Below are positions 7,826 through 15,579 of a stretch of DNA of 17,093 bases, piece after piece; the first letter of the stretch is position 1, and each line of letters starts with the position of its first letter. This DNA is from DATEJJ01 sp039649115 (lineage in GTDB: Bacteria > Actinomycetota > Actinomycetes > Mycobacteriales > Micromonosporaceae), in the NCBI GenBank assembly GCA_039649115.1, contig JBBWZQ010000025.1, forward strand, positions 1-17,093. Reading direction: 5' to 3'. The notes beneath the pieces were generated by a model that saw nothing but the letters and a program-made list of their open reading frames with translations, was not told where the DNA came from and ran no database searches. Both the position numbers and the translations under genes were made by a program.

Positions 7826-8034
7826 CACCGGGCTGGCGCCGCCGCGCTCGGTCCGCACGGGGCAAGGGTACCGGCGGGCCGGTCGCGCGCCACCTGCTCC
7901 TTGCCGGCTCCGTTGCGCTCCCGGCGCACCCGCCGGCGGGCGGCGGCCAGCAGGCGGTACCGCTCCGCCTCGGCGATCAGCTCGCGCTGGCGCTCGGTGA
8001 TCGGACCCACCAACATCAGTGCCGCTGTGTACAT
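7825..8034 (-). CDS. Small protein of unknown function (69 aa), first gene of the LuxR operon
   Basis: I do not recognise a family. It begins MYTAALMLVGPITERQREL, continues as a strongly charged helical segment (EAERYRLLAAARRRVRRERN), and ends in an Ala/Pro-rich tail. It is probably real: ATG 8034 has an excellent Shine-Dalgarno sequence, GGAGGAG, six bases upstream on the minus strand, and its TGA overlaps the LuxR ATG as TGATG. Small basic helical proteins with 'AEAERxRL' patterns are frequent in actinobacteria, mostly uncharacterised. It could be a partner or leader peptide of the regulator. Its main visible role is to set up coupled translation of the LuxR gene, which has no Shine-Dalgarno sequence of its own. 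Confidence 0.75.
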   Translation of the reverse strand: MYTAALMLVGPITERQRELIAEAERYRLLAAARRRVRRERNGAGKEQVARDRPAGTLAPCGPSAAAPAR

Positions 8035-8135
8035 CGTGGTCTCCTCCGTCGATCTGTTTCTCTGTTGCCTCGATGCTCGTCCGGCGCGGCCCCGCCAACA
8101 TCGGCACCGCTGACCTAACTTCCCAGCTCACGGGG

Positions 8136-8175
8136 TACCTAGGCGCGGTCGCCGGGCGGCTAGGTATACCTAGGC
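8136..8175. promoter_or_regulatory. TACCTAGGC direct repeats and palindrome, candidate operator
   Basis: In the 224-bp divergent gap between the small-protein/LuxR operon and the PEBP gene, TACCTAGGC occurs at 8136-8144 and again at 8167-8175, 31 bp apart (about three helical turns). The second copy lies in a perfect 14-bp palindrome, CTAGGTATACCTAG (8160-8173). A related ACCTA is at 8113-8117. Such AT-containing repeats stand out in this GC-rich DNA and are likely binding sites for a regulator, possibly the LuxR protein encoded by the adjacent operon. A GATAGT hexamer at 8201-8206 is a weak -10 candidate for the PEBP gene. Confidence 0.5.
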
Positions 8176-8258
8176 GGCCCGGCCCGACCGGGCGCGGCAG
8201 GATAGTGGACGTCCGCCGGCACGCACCGCCGGTCTTGATGAGAAGGGATGACCCGCCG

Positions 8259-8798
8259 ATGTCGCTGGAGCGCCCCCTTGCCCCCGACCCGTACGACCTG
8301 CTTCCGCCCGTACCCTCATTCGATCTGGCCAGCGACGACATGGCCGACGGCGCGCCGAAGGATCCGCGGCACGCGCACGCGATGGCCGGTGGCGACAACG
8401 TCAGCCCGCACCTGCGCTGGTCCGGGTTCCCGCCGGAGACCGCGAGCTTCGTGATCACCTGCTTCGACCCGGACGCGCCCACCGGCAGCGGGTTCTGGCA
8501 CTGGGTCCTCGTGGACGTGCCCCCCACGACCACCGGACTGCCCCGCGGCGCCTCGCCCGACGGCCTGCCGCCCGGCGCGCTGGAGCTGCGCAACGACTAC
8601 GGCGAGGTCGGCTACGGCGGTGCCGCCCCGCCGCCCGGCGACCGCCCGCACCGGTACGTGTTCGCCGTGCACGCCGTGGACGTCCCGACGCTGGGCGTGG
8701 ATGCCTCGGCCACGCCCGCGGTCGTCGGCTTCAACCTCGCCTTCCACACGCTGGCCCGGGCCACCCTGCGGCCCACGTTCCAGACGCCGGCGCAGTAG
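8259..8798 (+). CDS. YbhB/YbcL-family PEBP (Raf kinase inhibitor-like) protein
   Basis: This encodes a 179-aa soluble protein of the phosphatidylethanolamine-binding protein family. The conserved anion-pocket motifs are visible: CFDPDAPTGSGFWHWVLVDVP (residues 68-88, with the DPDAP loop and HW pair) and GYGGAAPPPGDRPHRYVFAVHAVD (118-141), the second strand-loop of the pocket. The ligand and role of bacterial members are not settled. The start is ATG 8259 (MSLERPLAPDPYDLL), with AGAAGGGA about 11 bases upstream; the in-frame ATG 8238 is less likely. It is monocistronic and divergent from the LuxR operon. It is followed after 7 bases by a perfect 28-bp palindrome and then a copy of the dispersed repeat. 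Confidence 0.9.
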   Translation: MSLERPLAPDPYDLLPPVPSFDLASDDMADGAPKDPRHAHAMAGGDNVSPHLRWSGFPPETASFVITCFDPDAPTGSGFWHWVLVDVPPTTTGLPRGASPDGLPPGALELRNDYGEVGYGGAAPPPGDRPHRYVFAVHAVDVPTLGVDASATPAVVGFNLAFHTLARATLRPTFQTPAQ

Positions 8799-8805
8799 CC
8801 GCGTG

Positions 8806-8833
8806 CCCGGGGCGCCCGCGCGGGCGCCCCGGG
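8806..8833 (+). terminator. 28-bp perfect GC palindrome downstream of the PEBP gene
   Basis: The 14-base arm CCCGGGGCGCCCGC (8806-8819) is followed directly by its exact reverse complement (8820-8833). It starts 7 bases after the PEBP stop and ends exactly where the 40-bp repeat core begins. It would form a very stable hairpin and probably terminates transcription or protects the mRNA 3' end, although no U-tract follows. Confidence 0.7.
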
Positions 8834-8872
8834 GGAGCGCAGCCGGAGCCGGTCTTTGGCGGAGGCGAGCAC
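8833..8872 (+). repeat. Third copy of the dispersed 40-bp element
   Basis: This matches the cores at 1148-1187 and 1208-1247 at 38 of 40 bases. One difference (C to T at 8856) falls in the stem and keeps pairing as G-U on this strand, so the hairpin 8842-8860 is preserved. As with the first two copies, it lies just downstream of a plus-strand gene in the same orientation. Confidence 0.88.
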
Positions 8873-8906
8873 CCCCAACGCGTCCCCGGGTACGGTGGAC
8901 CGAGAC

Positions 8907-8931
8907 TTCAACATTCAAGGATCTTGTTAGC
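8907..8931 (+). promoter_or_regulatory. Candidate operator/promoter of the marR operon
   Basis: An AT-rich patch directly before the MarR start contains a direct repeat, TTCAA (8907-8911 and 8914-8918), and a short inverted repeat, CAAG-GAT-CTTG (8916-8926). GATCTT (8920-8925) sits six bases before ATG 8932 and could be a weak -10 for a leaderless transcript. MarR proteins usually bind such sites to repress their own operon. No clear -35 is seen. Confidence 0.4.
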
Positions 8932-9438
8932 ATGGGGACTGTGCCGAAGGGCAAGTGGCTGGACAAGGAGCAGCAAGCCGCCTGGCGTGCGCTGCTCGCG
9001 ACCTACCAGCTCCTGCAGGACGCCCTGGACCGGCAACTGCAGCGCGACGCCAGGATGCCGCACGCGTACTACATGGTGTTGGTGATCCTCTCCGAGGCTC
9101 CGGACCGCACGCTGCGGATGACCGACCTGGCCCAGATGGTGCAGTCGTCGCAGAGCCGCATGTCGCACGCCATCGCCCGGCTGGAGGAGCGCGGCTGGGT
9201 GCGGCGCGAGCAGTGCCCGACCGACAAGCGCGGGCAGAACGCCGTGCTCACCGACGAGGGGTTCGCGGTGCTGGCCGAGGCGGCGCCCGGACACGTCCAG
9301 GCGGTACGGGAGAACTTCTTCGACCAGCTGAGCCGGGAACAGGTACAGCAGCTGCGGGAGATCTGCGAGACGGCGCTGACCAAACTCGGTGCCACCGGCC
9401 GCGGCGCGGCTGGCGCGGGCGCAGGAACATCGCGATGA
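8932..9438 (+). CDS. MarR-family transcriptional regulator
   Basis: This encodes a 168-aa winged-helix regulator. The recognition region is LRMTDLAQMVQSSQSRMSHA followed by IARLEERGWVRRE (residues 61-93). The beta-wing contains the family signature CPTDKRGQNAVLTDEG (95-110), and the flanking helices form the dimer interface (11-50 and 112-150). The tail is Gly/Ala-rich. The start is ATG 8932, or GTG 8941 three codons on; no Shine-Dalgarno sequence is visible, and an AT-rich candidate operator abuts the start. It is followed after 42 bases by the GH38 gene in the same direction, so it is probably the operon's own repressor or activator. A sugar operon is usually run by LacI, ROK or GntR proteins, so a MarR regulator here is slightly unusual. 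Cys95 in the wing hints at possible redox sensing, without further support. Confidence 0.9.
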   Translation: MGTVPKGKWLDKEQQAAWRALLATYQLLQDALDRQLQRDARMPHAYYMVLVILSEAPDRTLRMTDLAQMVQSSQSRMSHAIARLEERGWVRREQCPTDKRGQNAVLTDEGFAVLAEAAPGHVQAVRENFFDQLSREQVQQLREICETALTKLGATGRGAAGAGAGTSR

Positions 9439-9480
9439 CCGGGATCGCCACGTCCGGCCGTTCATAGGAAGGTCCATCCC

Positions 9481-12400
9481 ATGCACGACGACCGCCGCCT
9501 GGTCGAGGCGCGGCTGGAGCGGGTGCTGCGCGAGCGCGTCGCACCCGCCATGTACGCGGCCACAGTGCCGCTGGAGCTGGCCGTGTGGCACGTGCCCGAC
9601 GAACCGGTCCCGGTCGCCGAGGCGCTGCGCGCGGGGTACCAGCCGTTCCGCACCGGCGACCCGTGGGGCCGGCCGTGGTCGACGAGCTGGCTGCGCGTCA
9701 CCGGCACGGTACCGGAGCACTGGGCCGGGCGGCGCGTGGAGGCGGTGTTCGACCTCGGCTTCGTCGGCGGCTGGCCCGGCAACCAGGCCGAGGCGCTGGT
9801 GTACGACGCGGGTGGCGCGCCGGTCAAGGGCATCGCGCCGCAGAACCAGTACGTGCCGATCGCCCGACCGGCGCGCGGCGGCGAGCAGGTCGACCTGTTC
9901 GTCGAGGCGGCCGCGAACCCGGACGTGCTGGCCGGCGGCTTCCGGCCCACGCCGCTGGGTGACAAGCTGACCGCCGGCGACGCCCCGCTGTACCGGATGG
10001 GCCGCGCCGACCTGGCCGTGCTCGACGAGGAGGTGTGGGGCCTCGCCTTCGACATGGACGTGCTCGCCGAGCTGATGCGCGAGCTGGCCGTCACCGACCC
10101 GCGCCGGCACGAGATCCTCCGCGCGCTGGAACGGTCGCTGGACGCGCTGGACCTGTCGGACATCGCCGGCAGCGCGGCCGGCGCCCGTACCCACCTGGCC
10201 GTCGCGCTGTCCCGGCCGGCGCACGCCAGCGCGCACCACGTCTCCGCGGTGGGGCACGCGCACATCGACAGCGCCTGGCTGTGGCCGCTGCGCGAGACGG
10301 TACGCAAGACCTCGCGCACCTTCGCCAACGTGACCGCGCTGGCCGCCGAGTACCCCGAGTTCGTCTTCGCCTGCTCCCAGGCACAGCAGTACGCGTGGGT
10401 CAAGGAGCGGTACCCGGAGATCTTCCAGCGCATCCGCAACTCCATCAAGGCCGGCCAGTGGGTACCGGTCGGCGGCATGTGGGTGGAGGCGGACGGGAAC
10501 CTGCCCGGCGGCGAGGCGCTGGCCCGGCAGCTGGTGCACGGCAAGCGGTTCTTCCTCGACGAGTTCGGGGTGGAGTGCAACGGCGTGTGGCTGCCCGACT
10601 CGTTCGGCTACACCGCCGCGTACCCGCAGCTGGCCAAGCTCGCCGGGATGCGCTGGTTCCTGACCCAGAAGCTGTCCTGGAACGACACGGACACGCTGCC
10701 GCACCACACCTTCTGGTGGGAGGGCATCGACGGCAGCCGGGTGTTCACCCACTTCCCGCCGGTGGACACGTACAACGCGATCTTCTCCGGGCAGGAGCTG
10801 GCGCACGCGGTGCGCAACTACGCGGAGAAGGGCCGCGGCACCCGGTCGCTGATGCCGTTCGGGCACGGCGACGGCGGCGGCGGACCGACCCGGGAGATGA
10901 TGGAGCGGGCCCGGCGGCTGCGGGACCTGGAGGGTTCGCCGCGGGTGGCGGTGGAGCATCCCGACGCGTTCTTCGACGCGGCGCGGGCGGAGTACCCGCA
11001 GGCGCCGGTCTGGTCCGGCGAGCTGTACCTGGAACTGCACCGCGGGACGTTCACCACGCAGGCGCGCACCAAGGCCGGCAACCGGCGCAGCGAGCACCTG
11101 CTACGCGAGGCGGAGCTGTGGGCGGCCACCGCGGCGGTGCACGCCGGCGCCGCGTACCCGTACCAGGAGCTGGACCGGTTGTGGAAGGCGGTGCTGCTCA
11201 ACCAGTTCCACGACATCCTGCCCGGCAGCTCGATCGCGTGGGTGCACCGCGAGGCGGAGGCCAGCTACGCGCGGGTCCGGGAGGAACTGGAGGCGCTCAT
11301 CGCGTCCGCGACCGCCGGCACCGAGCCGTCGGTGTTCAACGCCGGTCCCCGGCCGCGCTCGGAGGTCGTGCCAGGCCCCGGCGGCGCACCCGTGTTCGTG
11401 TCGGTGCCGGCCCTGTCCGCCGTGCCCCTCGTCGCCGCGGACCCGCCCGGCTCGGTGCAGGTCACCGATCGCGTGCTGGACAACGGGATCGTCCGCGTGG
11501 AGCTGGACGGCGCCGGGCTCTTCAGCTCGGTGCGGGATCTCGCCACCGGGCGGGAGGCGCTGGCGCCGGGCGGCCGGGGCAACCTGCTGCAGCTGCACCC
11601 CGACCTGCCCAACCAATGGGACGCCTGGGACATCGGCCGGCACTACCGTCACGTGTGGACGGACATCACCACTGTGGACTCTCTTGCGGTGGTGGAGTCC
11701 GGCCCGCTGGTCGGCGCGGTCCGCGTGGTCCGCTCGTTCGGCGCGTCGCGCATCACGCAGACCGTGTCCCTGCGGGCCGGCGGCGCGCGCGTCGACGTGG
11801 ACACCGAGATCGACTGGCACGAGCGGGAGAAGATCCTCAAGGTGGCCTTCCCGCTGGACGTGCACGCCGACCGCACCGCCGCCGAGATCCAGTTCGGACA
11901 CGTGTACCGGCCCACCCACACGAACACCAGTTGGGACGCGGCGCGCTACGAGGTGTACGCGCACCGCTGGATCCACGTCGCGGAGCCCGGGTACGGGGCG
12001 GCCCTGCTCACCGACGCCACGTACGGCTACGACGCCGGCCGGAGGACCCGCGACGACGGTGGCACGACGACCGTGGTGCGGCTGAGCCTGGTGCGCGCGC
12101 CGCAGTCCCCCGACCCGCATGCCGACCAGGGCCGGCACCGGTTCCGGTACGCGCTGCTGCCCGGCGCCGGGATCGCCGAGGCGATCGGCGAGGCGTACGC
12201 GCTGAACCTCCCGCTGCGGGTGGGTCCCGGCAGTCCCCGCCCGCCACTGGTCACTGTGGACGGTGTGGCGGTGGCCGTGGAGGCGGTGAAGCTCGCCGAC
12301 GACCAGAGCGGCGACGTGGTGGTGCGGCTGTACGAGTCGCTCGGCGGCCGGGCCGCGACGCGCCTGCGCACCGGCTTCCCGCTGGCCGGCGCGGTGGCCT

Positions 12401-12519
12401 GCGATCTGCTGGAGCGCCCGCTGCCGGACGGCGACCTGCCGCTCGGGCCGGACGGCGTCGTGCCGCTCGCGCTGCGCCCGTTCCAGGTTCTCACGCTGCG
12501 CCTGGGGCGGGCGTCGTGA
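9481..12519 (+). CDS. GH38 alpha-mannosidase
   Basis: This encodes a 1012-aa retaining zinc-dependent alpha-mannosidase that releases mannose from non-reducing ends. An N-terminal beta domain (about 1-245) precedes the catalytic domain. It shows VGHAHIDSAWLWPLRET (257-273), with zinc ligands His261 and Asp263, and WLPDSFGYTAAYPQ, with nucleophile and zinc ligand Asp373. PFGHGDGGGGPT follows, with the probable fourth zinc ligand His462. A helical linker and C-terminal beta-sandwich domains complete the protein. Length fits the bacterial/vacuolar class II enzymes. There is no signal peptide, so it should act in the cytoplasm on imported glycans. ATG 9481 has AGGAAGG at 9466-9472, eight bases upstream. 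Its TGA overlaps the GTG of the beta-galactosidase gene, so the two are made together. Confidence 0.95.
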   Translation: MHDDRRLVEARLERVLRERVAPAMYAATVPLELAVWHVPDEPVPVAEALRAGYQPFRTGDPWGRPWSTSWLRVTGTVPEHWAGRRVEAVFDLGFVGGWPGNQAEALVYDAGGAPVKGIAPQNQYVPIARPARGGEQVDLFVEAAANPDVLAGGFRPTPLGDKLTAGDAPLYRMGRADLAVLDEEVWGLAFDMDVLAELMRELAVTDPRRHEILRALERSLDALDLSDIAGSAAGARTHLAVALSRPAHASAHHVSAVGHAHIDSAWLWPLRETVRKTSRTFANVTALAAEYPEFVFACSQAQQYAWVKERYPEIFQRIRNSIKAGQWVPVGGMWVEADGNLPGGEALARQLVHGKRFFLDEFGVECNGVWLPDSFGYTAAYPQLAKLAGMRWFLTQKLSWNDTDTLPHHTFWWEGIDGSRVFTHFPPVDTYNAIFSGQELAHAVRNYAEKGRGTRSLMPFGHGDGGGGPTREMMERARRLRDLEGSPRVAVEHPDAFFDAARAEYPQAPVWSGELYLELHRGTFTTQARTKAGNRRSEHLLREAELWAATAAVHAGAAYPYQELDRLWKAVLLNQFHDILPGSSIAWVHREAEASYARVREELEALIASATAGTEPSVFNAGPRPRSEVVPGPGGAPVFVSVPALSAVPLVAADPPGSVQVTDRVLDNGIVRVELDGAGLFSSVRDLATGREALAPGGRGNLLQLHPDLPNQWDAWDIGRHYRHVWTDITTVDSLAVVESGPLVGAVRVVRSFGASRITQTVSLRAGGARVDVDTEIDWHEREKILKVAFPLDVHADRTAAEIQFGHVYRPTHTNTSWDAARYEVYAHRWIHVAEPGYGAALLTDATYGYDAGRRTRDDGGTTTVVRLSLVRAPQSPDPHADQGRHRFRYALLPGAGIAEAIGEAYALNLPLRVGPGSPRPPLVTVDGVAVAVEAVKLADDQSGDVVVRLYESLGGRAATRLRTGFPLAGAVACDLLERPLPDGDLPLGPDGVVPLALRPFQVLTLRLGRAS

Positions 12520-15404
12520 GGCCGCCGTACTGGGAGGACATCGAGCCCGGGGCCGGGCGGTGCGCGCCGCGCGCCTGGTTCGACTCGGACGCGCCGCGGC
12601 TGCCGCTGAACGGGGACTGGCGCTTCCGCCTGCTGGAGCGGGCCGCGGCGAGCCCGGCCTTCGCCGAACCCGGGTTCGACGACGGGGACTGGGACCAGCT
12701 GCCGGTGCCGTCGTGCTGGCCGATGCACGGGTACGGGCGCCCGGCGTACACCAACAAGAAGTACCTCTTCCCGATCGACCCGCCCCGGGTGCCGACCGAG
12801 AACCCGACCGGCGACCACCGGCTGTCCTTCGACCTGCCCGACGGCTGGCCGGCTCCACAAGTGTCGTCGGCCGTCCTGCGGTTCGAGGGGGTGGATTCGT
12901 GCTTCAAGGTGTGGCTCAACGGGCACGAGCTCGGGCACGGCAAGGGCAGCCGGCTGCCCACCGAGTTCGCCGTGGGCGACGCGCTGCGGCCGGGTCGCAA
13001 CGTGCTCGCGGTGCGGGTGCACCAATGGTCCTCGGGCAGCTACCTGGAGGCGCAGGACATGTGGTGGCTGCCCGGCATCTTCCGGGACGTCACGCTGCTG
13101 CACCGGCCGGCGGACGGCCTGGCCGACCTGTTCGTGCACGCCGGCTACGACCACCGCACCGGGCAGGGCACGCTGCGGGTGGAGACCAGCGCGCCGGCCC
13201 ACCTGTCAGTACCCGAGCTGGGCATCGAGGGCCCTTGCGCCGACCCGCAAGCTCTCGGCGGAAGTCCTGGCGGCCAGGTGTACACAGTGGACGTCGAGCC
13301 GTGGAGCGCCGAGTCGCCCCGGCTGTACCAGGCGACGGTGACGACCGGGGGCGAGCAGGCCAGCATCCGGATCGGCTTCCGCACGGTGTCCATCGTGGAC
13401 GGCGTGCTGCTGGTGAACGGGCGCCGCATCGTGCTGCACGGCGTCAACCGGCACGAGTGGCACCCCGACCACGGCCGCGCGCTGTCCCGCGAGACGATGC
13501 GCGAGGACCTGGTGCTGATGAAGCGGCACAACGTCAACGCGGTGCGCACCAGCCACTACCCGCCGCACCCGGCGTTCCTCGACCTGTGCGACGAGCTGGG
13601 CCTGTGGGTCATCGACGAGTGCGACCTGGAGACGCACGGCTTCGTCGAGCTGGACTGGCGGGGCAACCCGTCTGACGATCCACAGTGGAGCGAGGCACTG
13701 CTGGACCGGATGCGCCGGATGGTCGAGCGCGACAAGAACCACCCGAGCATCATCATGTGGTCGCTGGGCAACGAGAGCGGCACCGGAAGCAACCTGGCGG
13801 TGATGGCAGACTGGGCGCGCGGTCGGGACCCGGGCCGGCCGATCCACTACGAGGGCGACCGGGAGTGCCGGTACGTCGACGTGTACAGCCGGATGTACGC
13901 CCCGCACGCGGAGGTCGCCGAGATCGGGGGCGGCGCCCAGGGCAGGGGGCTGCCGTTCGTGCTGTGCGAGTACGCGCACGCGATGGGCAACGGGCCGGGT
14001 GGCCTCACCGAGTACGACGAGCTGTTCGCGCGGTACCCGCGCTGCCAGGGCGGCTTCATCTGGGAGTGGATCGACCACGGCATCCGGCAGCGGACGGCGG
14101 ACGGGCGGGAGTACTTCGCCTACGGCGGGGACTTCGGCGAGGAGGTCCACGATGGACACTTCTGCGTGGACGGGCTGGTCTTCCCCGACCGGGTACCGTC
14201 GCCCGGGCTGCGCGAGTACGCGAAGGTGATCGCACCGGTGCGCATCGGGCCGGGCGAGGCGCCGGGTACCCTCGCCGTCGCCAGCCGGTACCAGATGACT
14301 GACACCGCGCACCTGGACTTCGCCTGGGTGGTCGAGCACGACGGCGCCGCCGTCGCCTCGGGGCGGCTCGACGTGCCGCCGCTGGCGCCCGGGCAGGTGG
14401 CGCAGGTTCCGGTGCCGCCGCAGGCGGTGCCGGCCGCGACCGGTGCGGCGTGGCTGACGGTGCACGCGACGCTCGCCGCCGGCACGCCCTGGGCACCGGC
14501 GGGGCACCAGGTCGCCTGGGGACAGGTGCCGCTGGCGGCACCCGCCGTGCCGCCGCCCGCGGCACGGTCGAGCGCGCGGCCGGGTGCCCGCCCGGATGGC
14601 CGTCGCACGCGCGGGCCGGCGGTCTTCGACGGGGACGGCGTGCTGGTCGCGCTGGACGGCCTCGCGCTGCGCGGCCCGCGGCTGGATGTGTGGCGGGCCC
14701 CCACCGACAACGACAAGGGCGGCGGGGCACCACTCGCGGCCGCGTGGCGGGAGGTGGGCCTGCACCGGATGCGGCACCGCATCGACTCGGTGGACTCCGA
14801 CGGCGACGAGCTGGTGGTGCGCACCCGGGTCGCGCCGGCCAGCACCGACCTGGGCCTGGCGACCACCTACCGCTGGTCCGGCGACGGCGAGGCGCTCTGG
14901 CTGGCGGTCACCGTGCTGCCCGAGGGCGACTGGCCGGTCCCGCTGCCCCGGCTGGGGCTGCGCCTGGCGCTGCCCGGCACGCTGGACCAGGTCGCCTGGT
15001 TCGGCCGCGGCCCGGACGAGGCGTACCCGGACACCCGCCAGGCGGCCCGCGTCGGCCGCTTCCGGTCCACCGTGGACGGACTGCAGACGCCGTACGTGTA
15101 CCCGCAGGAGAACGGGAACCGCACCGACGTGCGCTGGGTGAGCTTCACCGACGGGTCGGGCGCGGGCCTGCTCGCGACCGGCGCGCCGGTCCTCGACTTC
15201 AGCGCGCGCCGGTGGACCAGCGAGCAGCTCGACGCCGCCGAGCACACGGTCGACCTGATCCCCGGCGGCGACGTGTACGTCAACCTGGACCACGCGCAGC
15301 AGGGCATCGGCAGCGCCTCGTGCGGACCGCCGGCGCTGCCCCGGTACCAGCTCCTCGCGCGGCCCGCCACCTTCACAGTGGGGCTGCGCCGGCTCCGCCC
15401 CTGA
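12516..15404 (+). CDS. GH2 beta-galactosidase, LacZ type
   Basis: This encodes a 962-aa retaining beta-galactosidase. The order is an N-terminal jelly-roll sugar-binding domain (about 20-200), an Ig-like domain, a TIM barrel with LHGVNRHEW (307-315) and RTSHYPPHPAF (344-354), a second Ig-like domain, and a C-terminal Bgal_small-N domain beginning near WRAPTDND (726). The acid/base is Glu420 in LGNESG and the nucleophile is Glu485 in CEYAHAMGN; the LacZ hallmark GGFIWEWIDHGI follows. Length is slightly below E. coli LacZ. GTG 12516 overlaps the mannosidase stop (GTGA), showing translational coupling; the frame open further upstream is antiparallel noise inside the mannosidase gene. There is no signal peptide. 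Beta-glucuronidase is less likely given the C-terminal domain. A weak GC hairpin follows the stop. Confidence 0.94.
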   Translation: MRPPYWEDIEPGAGRCAPRAWFDSDAPRLPLNGDWRFRLLERAAASPAFAEPGFDDGDWDQLPVPSCWPMHGYGRPAYTNKKYLFPIDPPRVPTENPTGDHRLSFDLPDGWPAPQVSSAVLRFEGVDSCFKVWLNGHELGHGKGSRLPTEFAVGDALRPGRNVLAVRVHQWSSGSYLEAQDMWWLPGIFRDVTLLHRPADGLADLFVHAGYDHRTGQGTLRVETSAPAHLSVPELGIEGPCADPQALGGSPGGQVYTVDVEPWSAESPRLYQATVTTGGEQASIRIGFRTVSIVDGVLLVNGRRIVLHGVNRHEWHPDHGRALSRETMREDLVLMKRHNVNAVRTSHYPPHPAFLDLCDELGLWVIDECDLETHGFVELDWRGNPSDDPQWSEALLDRMRRMVERDKNHPSIIMWSLGNESGTGSNLAVMADWARGRDPGRPIHYEGDRECRYVDVYSRMYAPHAEVAEIGGGAQGRGLPFVLCEYAHAMGNGPGGLTEYDELFARYPRCQGGFIWEWIDHGIRQRTADGREYFAYGGDFGEEVHDGHFCVDGLVFPDRVPSPGLREYAKVIAPVRIGPGEAPGTLAVASRYQMTDTAHLDFAWVVEHDGAAVASGRLDVPPLAPGQVAQVPVPPQAVPAATGAAWLTVHATLAAGTPWAPAGHQVAWGQVPLAAPAVPPPAARSSARPGARPDGRRTRGPAVFDGDGVLVALDGLALRGPRLDVWRAPTDNDKGGGAPLAAAWREVGLHRMRHRIDSVDSDGDELVVRTRVAPASTDLGLATTYRWSGDGEALWLAVTVLPEGDWPVPLPRLGLRLALPGTLDQVAWFGRGPDEAYPDTRQAARVGRFRSTVDGLQTPYVYPQENGNRTDVRWVSFTDGSGAGLLATGAPVLDFSARRWTSEQLDAAEHTVDLIPGGDVYVNLDHAQQGIGSASCGPPALPRYQLLARPATFTVGLRRLRP

Positions 15405-15579
15405 CCCGCTCGGGCCCGGTCAGACCTGCCGGCGCGGCCGGCCCGGCCGGACCGGAACGGCATGCGGTAGCATCGACGCAGCGCGATCCATGCACCCGGG
15501 CCGGTGTGACGCAGTGCGACAGCGATGAGTGCGCCGTGCGCGCCTTCCGCTCCCGCCCCCGCCCTGCCTGGAGTGACGC
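15405..15579 (+). promoter_or_regulatory. Intergenic region with a candidate promoter for the SGNH hydrolase genes
   Basis: This 175-bp gap begins with GC-rich inverted segments (for example CGGCC-N5-GGCCG near 15436-15450) that may serve as a weak terminator for the glycosidase operon. TAGCAT at 15468-15473 is a plausible -10, which would give a 5' leader of about 100 bases before ATG 15580. No convincing -35 is seen, and I find no ORF or structured RNA here. Confidence 0.35.

Noticed and set aside
8160..8173. CTAGGTATACCTAG as an IdeR/DmdR iron box
   Set aside because: The half-sites are separated by only 2 bases instead of the 7 expected for the 19-bp iron box, and no iron gene is adjacent.
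7829..8593. N-terminal extension of the LuxR frame by about 250 residues, open up to 8593 on the minus strand
   Set aside because: It runs antisense through the PEBP gene and across the small gene and promoter region. Family-typical sequence begins only at MVGRDREL, and the TGATG overlap supports ATG 7825.
8908..11097. 729-codon minus-strand open frame opposite marR and the GH38 gene
   Set aside because: The plus-strand proteins have clear catalytic and HTH motifs. The reverse frame is rich in Arg, Pro, Gly and His with no motif, typical of antisense open frames in GC-rich DNA.
10035..12515. Upstream extension of the GH2 frame giving a 1789-residue protein
   Set aside because: This part overlaps the GH38 gene in another frame and has low-complexity Arg/Gly/Pro composition. 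The LacZ-like sequence starts at GTG 12516.
14056..15293. Long minus-strand open frames opposite the beta-galactosidase gene
   Set aside because: Conserved GH2 active-site motifs prove the plus strand. The reverse frames lack recognisable domains.
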